From Streptomyces sp. NBC_01716 (GTDB taxonomy: Bacteria > Actinomycetota > Actinomycetes > Streptomycetales > Streptomycetaceae), in the NCBI RefSeq assembly GCF_036248275.1, contig NZ_CP109181.1:372001-436000 (forward strand): DNA of 64,000 nt, given 5' to 3'. Each line of letters begins with the position of its first letter. The stretch's first letter is position 1. Positions 59,512 through 64,000 of the stretch are shown one piece after another. A program made the translations under genes and the position numbers. The notes under the pieces were generated by a model. That model was not told the DNA's origin, did not search any database, and worked only from the letters and a program-made list of their open reading frames with translations.

Positions 59512-60108
59512 TCAGAAGAGCCTGGCCTCCTTGACGGCCGCGGGCTCCTCGATCTCCAGGAGCCGCTGCTTGCGCTTGAGGCCGCCGGCGAAGCCCGTGA
59601 GCTTCCCGTCGCTGCCGACCACCCGGTGGCAGGCCACGATGATGGAGATCGGGTTGTGGCCGACCGCCTGGCCCACCGACTGCGCGAGTGTCTTGCTCCC
59701 CAGCCGTTCGGCGAGTTCGCCGTAGGTCGTGGTCTCGCCGAACGGGATCTCCCGGAGCAGCGCCCAGACCCGCTCCTGGAACGCGTCCCCGTTCGTCCGC
59801 GTCGGCAGGTCGAACGTGGTGCGGTCGCCGTCGAGATACTCGCCGAGCTGGGTCGCGGCCCGGGTGAGCAGGGCGTCGTCCTGGACGTCGACCCGCCGGC
59901 CGAGGCTCTCCTCGGGCGGCATGTACCAGTGGTGCGGGAAGTAGAGGCCGGTGATCGCGCCGCCCGATGCCACGACGGTCAGCCCGCCGAGGGACGTCTC
60001 GACGACCGCGTGACGGGTCTCCGCACGCGGGTCCATGTCGGTCTCCGTGGGCGTGTCCGCGTGCGTTCCGGTGTCGTACATGGTCCCGGCCTTCCTCTCG
60101 TGCGACAT
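59512..60108 (-). CDS. O6-alkylguanine-DNA alkyltransferase, second copy
   Basis: Alkyltransferase of up to 198 residues. Acceptor Cys160 is in IIVACHRVVGSDGKLTGFAGG, where the usual PCHR reads ACHR. ETTTYGELAERLGSKTLAQSVG is the DNA-binding part. The N-terminus is uncertain: ATG at 60108 adds about 25 charged residues, and internal ATGs at codons 10 and 25 are alternatives. It is encoded upstream of the sigma factor and the other ogt on the same strand. The two copies are clearly diverged, not a recent duplicate. Confidence 0.9.
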   Translation of the reverse strand: MSHERKAGTMYDTGTHADTPTETDMDPRAETRHAVVETSLGGLTVVASGGAITGLYFPHHWYMPPEESLGRRVDVQDDALLTRAATQLGEYLDGDRTTFDLPTRTNGDAFQERVWALLREIPFGETTTYGELAERLGSKTLAQSVGQAVGHNPISIIVACHRVVGSDGKLTGFAGGLKRKQRLLEIEEPAAVKEARLF

Positions 60109-60653
60109 CGTCTTTCACTGAGGAGACGCGTGGGAACGGCGATACGTGAGGTCACGCTTTGCGGTGGTTTGACAGGGGGATCCCGGCTGCGCTCAGTTGC
60201 CAGTCTTTCGACTTTCCGTGGACATTCAGCGCCGGAACGCTGCGAAAGAAGGTTTCCGATAGGGCCATGAGCAGCCATTTCGCGCCGCTGAAGTGCCGAA
60301 ATCCATCCATCAAGGTCAACAGGACCGCCCACCGAAACCTGCTCACACTCCGTAGCCATAAGGCCGGAACCGGACACCCATCGAGAAAGTTATTGTGATC
60401 TGGGGCACAGCTTCCGGCGCGCACGGGCCTCGAACGTTCCAAGCGCATGTCATGCCGATATCAACGACATGATCCACGGATGACGCAGATGAAAAACGCC
60501 CCCAACCCCCCCTCCGCCCGAATCCGCCTCGCACCAAAGACGTACATACGTTCGACAAATCGGGATGACCACTCTCTGTGATCGGTTGACTCTGGGGAAG
60601 CGCGAGCACTTAACTGCGAATCCCCACAACTGCCCCCCGCAACTGGAGAGTTC
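60109..60653. promoter_or_regulatory. intergenic control region ahead of the giant synthase
   Basis: This 545-base gap is visibly less GC-rich than its surroundings, especially 60200-60600. No gene is convincing. A 12-base inverted repeat, ACGTA-CA-TACGT, lies at 60540-60551. A promoter-like pair, TTGACT (60586-60591) and TTAACT (60610-60615) with an 18-base spacer, ends 38 bases before the synthase start. Confidence 0.5.
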
Positions 60654-63600
60654 ATGCGGACTCCCGGACCTGCTCGGTCCAAAGATTTCTCCTTGCCGCA
60701 TTCGGTCATCGTGCTCAACCCCCTGCAGCGACCGTCCCCACGCCTGACCGTCTCCGCCGCCGCTTCCGGCGCGGTCGGTGTGCTGGAACTGCCCATCGGT
60801 GACCCCCGCGAAGTGGTCGATCTGCTCGACCGCACCTGTCGCTGGTCGTCCGCGCCGTTCGGCGTCCGGATATCCGAAGGCTGTTCGGCCGGCGACGGCG
60901 AGCTGCCCGAACTCGTGGACACGGTGCTGCTCGCCGACCCCACGCGCTCCCCCGCAGAGTTCGCCGGCCGGCGCGTACTGGCCGAAGTCACCAGCCTGGC
61001 AGAGGCGTTGGGCGCCGCCGAGGCCGGTGCGGCCGGCCTGATCGTGCGCGGGTCGGAGAGCGGTGGACGCGCCGGCGAGCTGAGCACGTTCGTCCTTCTC
61101 CAGCAGGTGCTCGCGGATCCCGCCCTGTCCCTGCCCACCTGGGCCTGTGGCGGTATCGGTCCCCACACCGCCGCCGCCAGCGTCGCCGGAGGCGCGGCCG
61201 GTGTCGTGCTCGACACCCAGCTCGCGCTGTACGACGAGGCGGGGCTGCCGACCGAGCTCACCGGCGTGCTGGCCGGGCTCGACGGCTCGGAGACGGTGCT
61301 GCACCACGGGATACGCGTGCTGCGCCGCCGTGGTCCCGGTGCCCCCGAACTCCCCCTGGACCAGGCCGAGTTCGCGTCAAGGATCGGCTCGGACGATCTC
61401 CGTGCCCAGTTCGTCCCGCTCGGCCAGGACGCCTTCCTGGCCGCGTCCTTCGCCGAGCGCTGGACCACGGTCGCCGAGGCCGTGCGCGGCATCGGGGCCG
61501 CCATGGCCGCCGCGTTCGCCGACGACGCGCCCGCCGCCGCGCTGGCCGCCGGATCGGCCGGCGCCCGTGCGCTCGGTACCCGACTGCCCATCGCCCAGGG
61601 GCCGATGACGCGCGTCAGCGACGAGCCCGCGTTCGCCGCCGCCGTGGCTGCCGGGGGCGGTCTGCCGTTCCTCGCCCTCGCGCTCGCGAACGCCGACCGG
61701 ACCCGCTCGATGCTCGAACGCACCCGCGACGCACTCGGCGACGCCAAGTGGGGCGTGGGAGTGCTCGGTTTCGCCGATGAGGACATCAAGGCGGCCCAGC
61801 TCGACGTCGTACGGGAGCTGAGGCCCACGCACGCGATCGTCGCAGGCGGCAGGCCGGCCCAGGCGGCGGCGCTGGAGGCGGAGGGCATCACCACCTTCCT
61901 GCATGTGCCGTCGCCGGGGCTGCTGCGCCAGTTCCTGGCGGCGGGTGCGCGCCGGTTCATCTTCGAGGGCGCCGAGTGCGGCGGCCACGTCGGGCCGCGC
62001 AACAGCTTCCCGCTGTGGGAGGCGCAGACCGAGGTGCTGCTCGACTTCCTCGCCGAGGCCGGCTCCGAAAGCGCCGAGGCGGCGGACCGGGCCGCCGGTG
62101 AACTGACCGTGCTCTTCGCCGGTGGCATCCACGACGAGCGGTCGGCCGCGATGGCCGCCGCGCTGGCCGCCCCGCTGACGCGCGCCGGTGTCGCGTTCGG
62201 CGTACTGATGGGCACGGCCTACCTGTTCACCGAGGAGGCGGTACGCGGCGGCGCCATCCAGCCGCTCTTCCAGCGCCGGATCCTCGACGCGGAGCGGACC
62301 GATCTGCTGGAGACGGCGCCGGGCCACGCCACCCGCTGCGCGCGCAGCGCCATCAGCACGGACTTCGCCGCCCTCAAGGACGAGCTGCGCGAGCAGGGTG
62401 TCCCCGACCGGGAGATCTGGGAGCGGCTTGAGCGGTTCAACGTCGGCCGGCTCCGGCTCGCCAGCAAGGGCATCGAGCGGGTCGGCGACGAACTGCTGGC
62501 CGTGGACGAGACCCGGCAGGCCGACGAGGGCATGTTCATGGCCGGTGAGGTCGTGGTGCTCCGGGAGGCCGTGACCACCGTCGCCGCGCTGCACGACGCG
62601 GTGAGCGAGGGCGCGGCCGGCCGGCTGCGCGCGAGGGCGGGGGAACTGCGCGCCCCGCTGGGCATCGGCGCGGCCGAGGAGCGGCCGGCTCCCGAGCCGC
62701 TTCGGGTCGCCGTGGTCGGCATGGCCGGGATGTTCCCCGGCGCACCCGATCTGGCGGACTTCTGGGCCAACATCCTCGCGGGCAAGGACTGCGTCACCGA
62801 GGTCCCCGCCCAGCGCTGGGACCAGGAGCGCTACTACGCGCCCGACGGCGACGGCGAACGCACCCCGTCGCGCTGGGGCGGCTTCCTCCCCGAGATCCCC
62901 TTCGATCCGCTGCGTTACGGCATCCCTCCGGCCTCGCTCGCCGCCGTGGAACCCGTACAGCTCCTGGCGCTGGAGGCCGCGCGGCGCGCGCTCGCCGACG
63001 CGGGGTACGACGCGAAGGGCACGGACCACACCCGTACGTCGGTGGTGTTCGGCGCCGAGGCGGGCAGCGACCTCTCGAACGCGACGACGCTGCGTACGGT
63101 GCTGCCCGGCTACATCGGTACGATCCCGCCCGCGCTCGACGAGCAACTGCCCCGGCTCACCGAGGACTCGTTCCCGGGCATGCTCGCCAACGTCATCGCC
63201 GGGCGCGTCGCCAACCGGCTCGACCTCGGCGGCGCCAACTACACCGTCGACGCGGCCTGCGCCTCCTCCCTCACCGCGGTGGACGTCGCGTGCAAGGAAC
63301 TGGTCGCGGGCACCAGCGACATGGTGCTGTGCGGCGGCGCCGACCTGCACAACGGCATCAACGACTACCTGCTCTTCTCGTCCGTCCACGCGCTCTCCCC
63401 CACGGGCCGCTCGGCGACCTTCGACGCCGCCGCCGACGGCATCGCTCTCGGCGAGGGCGTGGCCTGTGTGGTCCTCAAGCGGCTGGCGGACGCGGAGCGG
63501 GACGGCGACCGGGTGTACGCGGTGATCGACGGAGTGGGCAGCGCCAGTGACGGGCGCGCGCTCGGTCTGACCGCACCGCGTCCGGAAGGCCAGCACGCCG

Positions 63601-64000
63601 CCCTCACCCGGGCCTACCGCAACGCCGGTGTCTCGCCGGCCGAGGTGGGCCTGGTCGAGGCGCACGGCACGGGGACCGTCGTCGGGGACCGGACCGAACT
63701 GGCGACGCTCACCCAGGTGTTCACCGACGCCGGTGCGGAGGTGGCCAGTTGTGCGGTCGGCTCCGTCAAGTCCCAGATCGGGCACACCAAGTGCGCGGCG
63801 GGTCTGGCCGGACTGATCAAGGTCACGCTGGCGCTCCACCACGGTGTGAAGCCGCCGACCCTGCATCTGAAGGAGCCCAACTCGGCCTGGCGGGCGGAGA
63901 GCAGCCCGTTCGTCTTCCACACGAAGGCGGCGCCCTGGGCGGTGGAGCCCGCGGAACGGGTCGCGGGGGTCAGCGCCTTCGGATTCGGCGGCACCAACTT
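60654..64000 (+). CDS. PUFA-synthase-like type I polyketide synthase, 5' part
   Basis: A giant multidomain synthase; 1,115 codons are visible and the frame is open at the window edge. Residues about 15-300 and 310-620 look like two nitronate-monooxygenase/PfaD-type TIM-barrel units. The second has IAQGPMTRVSDEPAFAAAVA and FIFEGAECGGHVGPR near residue 435, a clear flavin-enzyme motif. From about 684 (VAVVGMAGMFPGAP) comes a ketosynthase with Cys869 in DAACASSL, His1004 in EAHGTGT and His1044 in GHTKCAAG, the complete KS triad. ATG has GGAGAG at a good distance. The order recalls the synthase of the S. coelicolor PUFA-like cluster (SCO0126 region, from memory). Product unknown. Confidence 0.85.
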   Translation, partial: MRTPGPARSKDFSLPHSVIVLNPLQRPSPRLTVSAAASGAVGVLELPIGDPREVVDLLDRTCRWSSAPFGVRISEGCSAGDGELPELVDTVLLADPTRSPAEFAGRRVLAEVTSLAEALGAAEAGAAGLIVRGSESGGRAGELSTFVLLQQVLADPALSLPTWACGGIGPHTAAASVAGGAAGVVLDTQLALYDEAGLPTELTGVLAGLDGSETVLHHGIRVLRRRGPGAPELPLDQAEFASRIGSDDLRAQFVPLGQDAFLAASFAERWTTVAEAVRGIGAAMAAAFADDAPAAALAAGSAGARALGTRLPIAQGPMTRVSDEPAFAAAVAAGGGLPFLALALANADRTRSMLERTRDALGDAKWGVGVLGFADEDIKAAQLDVVRELRPTHAIVAGGRPAQAAALEAEGITTFLHVPSPGLLRQFLAAGARRFIFEGAECGGHVGPRNSFPLWEAQTEVLLDFLAEAGSESAEAADRAAGELTVLFAGGIHDERSAAMAAALAAPLTRAGVAFGVLMGTAYLFTEEAVRGGAIQPLFQRRILDAERTDLLETAPGHATRCARSAISTDFAALKDELREQGVPDREIWERLERFNVGRLRLASKGIERVGDELLAVDETRQADEGMFMAGEVVVLREAVTTVAALHDAVSEGAAGRLRARAGELRAPLGIGAAEERPAPEPLRVAVVGMAGMFPGAPDLADFWANILAGKDCVTEVPAQRWDQERYYAPDGDGERTPSRWGGFLPEIPFDPLRYGIPPASLAAVEPVQLLALEAARRALADAGYDAKGTDHTRTSVVFGAEAGSDLSNATTLRTVLPGYIGTIPPALDEQLPRLTEDSFPGMLANVIAGRVANRLDLGGANYTVDAACASSLTAVDVACKELVAGTSDMVLCGGADLHNGINDYLLFSSVHALSPTGRSATFDAAADGIALGEGVACVVLKRLADAERDGDRVYAVIDGVGSASDGRALGLTAPRPEGQHAALTRAYRNAGVSPAEVGLVEAHGTGTVVGDRTELATLTQVFTDAGAEVASCAVGSVKSQIGHTKCAAGLAGLIKVTLALHHGVKPPTLHLKEPNSAWRAESSPFVFHTKAAPWAVEPAERVAGVSAFGFGGTN

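Noticed and set aside
60152..60448. 98-codon minus-strand ORF in the lower-GC gap before the synthase
   Set aside because: Composition is unlike the neighbouring genes, there is no ribosome site or motif, and the gap is better read as a control region.
61377..63920. 847-codon minus-strand open frame opposite the giant synthase
   Set aside because: The plus strand holds a complete KS active site and flavin-barrel motifs in one continuous frame; this is its shadow.
1..64000. CRISPR arrays, prophage genes, rRNA genes and intact insertion sequences
   Set aside because: Looked for while reading both strands; none of the expected repeats, cas genes, phage structural genes, rRNA blocks or transposase motifs was seen.

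Overview
The window reads as chromosomal DNA of a Streptomyces or close relative. Base composition is very GC-rich, third codon positions are almost always G or C, GTG starts are common, and the gene content is typical: an isorenieratene-type carotenoid locus, a Tat-exported BNR-repeat enzyme, a Hanks-type kinase with an extracellular C-terminus, an SAV2177-type methyltransferase and DUF1275, DUF2255, DUF5914 and RNHCP proteins. No rRNA, CRISPR array, prophage or intact transposase is visible, and no intact tRNA. The mix of small regulator/target pairs, catabolic genes, carotenoid genes and a polyunsaturated-fatty-acid-like synthase suggests a chromosome arm; that placement is an inference.

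Layout. 1-21 kb: short regulatory units. These are LysR/TauE-SafE, two SDR/TetR pairs, MarR/MFS, an SLC13 transporter with glycerate kinase, an OmpR-type two-component system preceded by a small acidic exported protein, a CDGSH protein with a haem-oxygenase-like di-iron oxidase, an SsuD-like flavin monooxygenase with a cysteine-containing leader peptide, and a Ser/Thr kinase. 21-36 kb: one long leftward run of overlapping genes encodes a BNR-repeat secreted enzyme, a DapA/NanA-fold lyase, an FAD oxidoreductase, an MGH1-like glycosidase and a five-gene peptide/nickel-type ABC importer. It is divergent from a PhyH dioxygenase and an AraC regulator, and looks like a glycan or sugar-acid utilisation locus. 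36-42 kb: a SnoaL-like protein, a tRNA-like relic, RNHCP protein, a frameshifted small gene, a KimA-like permease and a Flp-pilin-headed surface protein.

42-51.6 kb is a carotenoid locus in two facing arms: crtY-crtT-crtU rightward and (crtE)-crtI-crtB-Rieske/DUF5914 leftward. It is decaying. crtE survives only as a fragment split by a MITE-like repeat. The neighbouring photolyase gene has a frameshift and a large internal deletion. A related MITE-like element abuts the Rieske gene, and a lone copy of the element end sits at the stop codon of the Flp-like gene.

51.7-64 kb: a GT-C-like membrane protein, an MFS transporter, several small enzymes, an S1-family protein that has lost two residues of its catalytic triad, an ECF sigma factor between two O6-alkylguanine-DNA alkyltransferases, and the first 3.3 kb of a giant synthase. 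The synthase has nitronate-monooxygenase-like domains ahead of a ketosynthase and runs off the right edge.

The observations I rate highest are the pseudoprotease, the crtE/photolyase decay linked to a CTAG-flanked repeat family, the leader peptide, the glycan-utilisation locus whose sialidase-like member lacks the usual Arg motif, and the Flp-headed surface protein.
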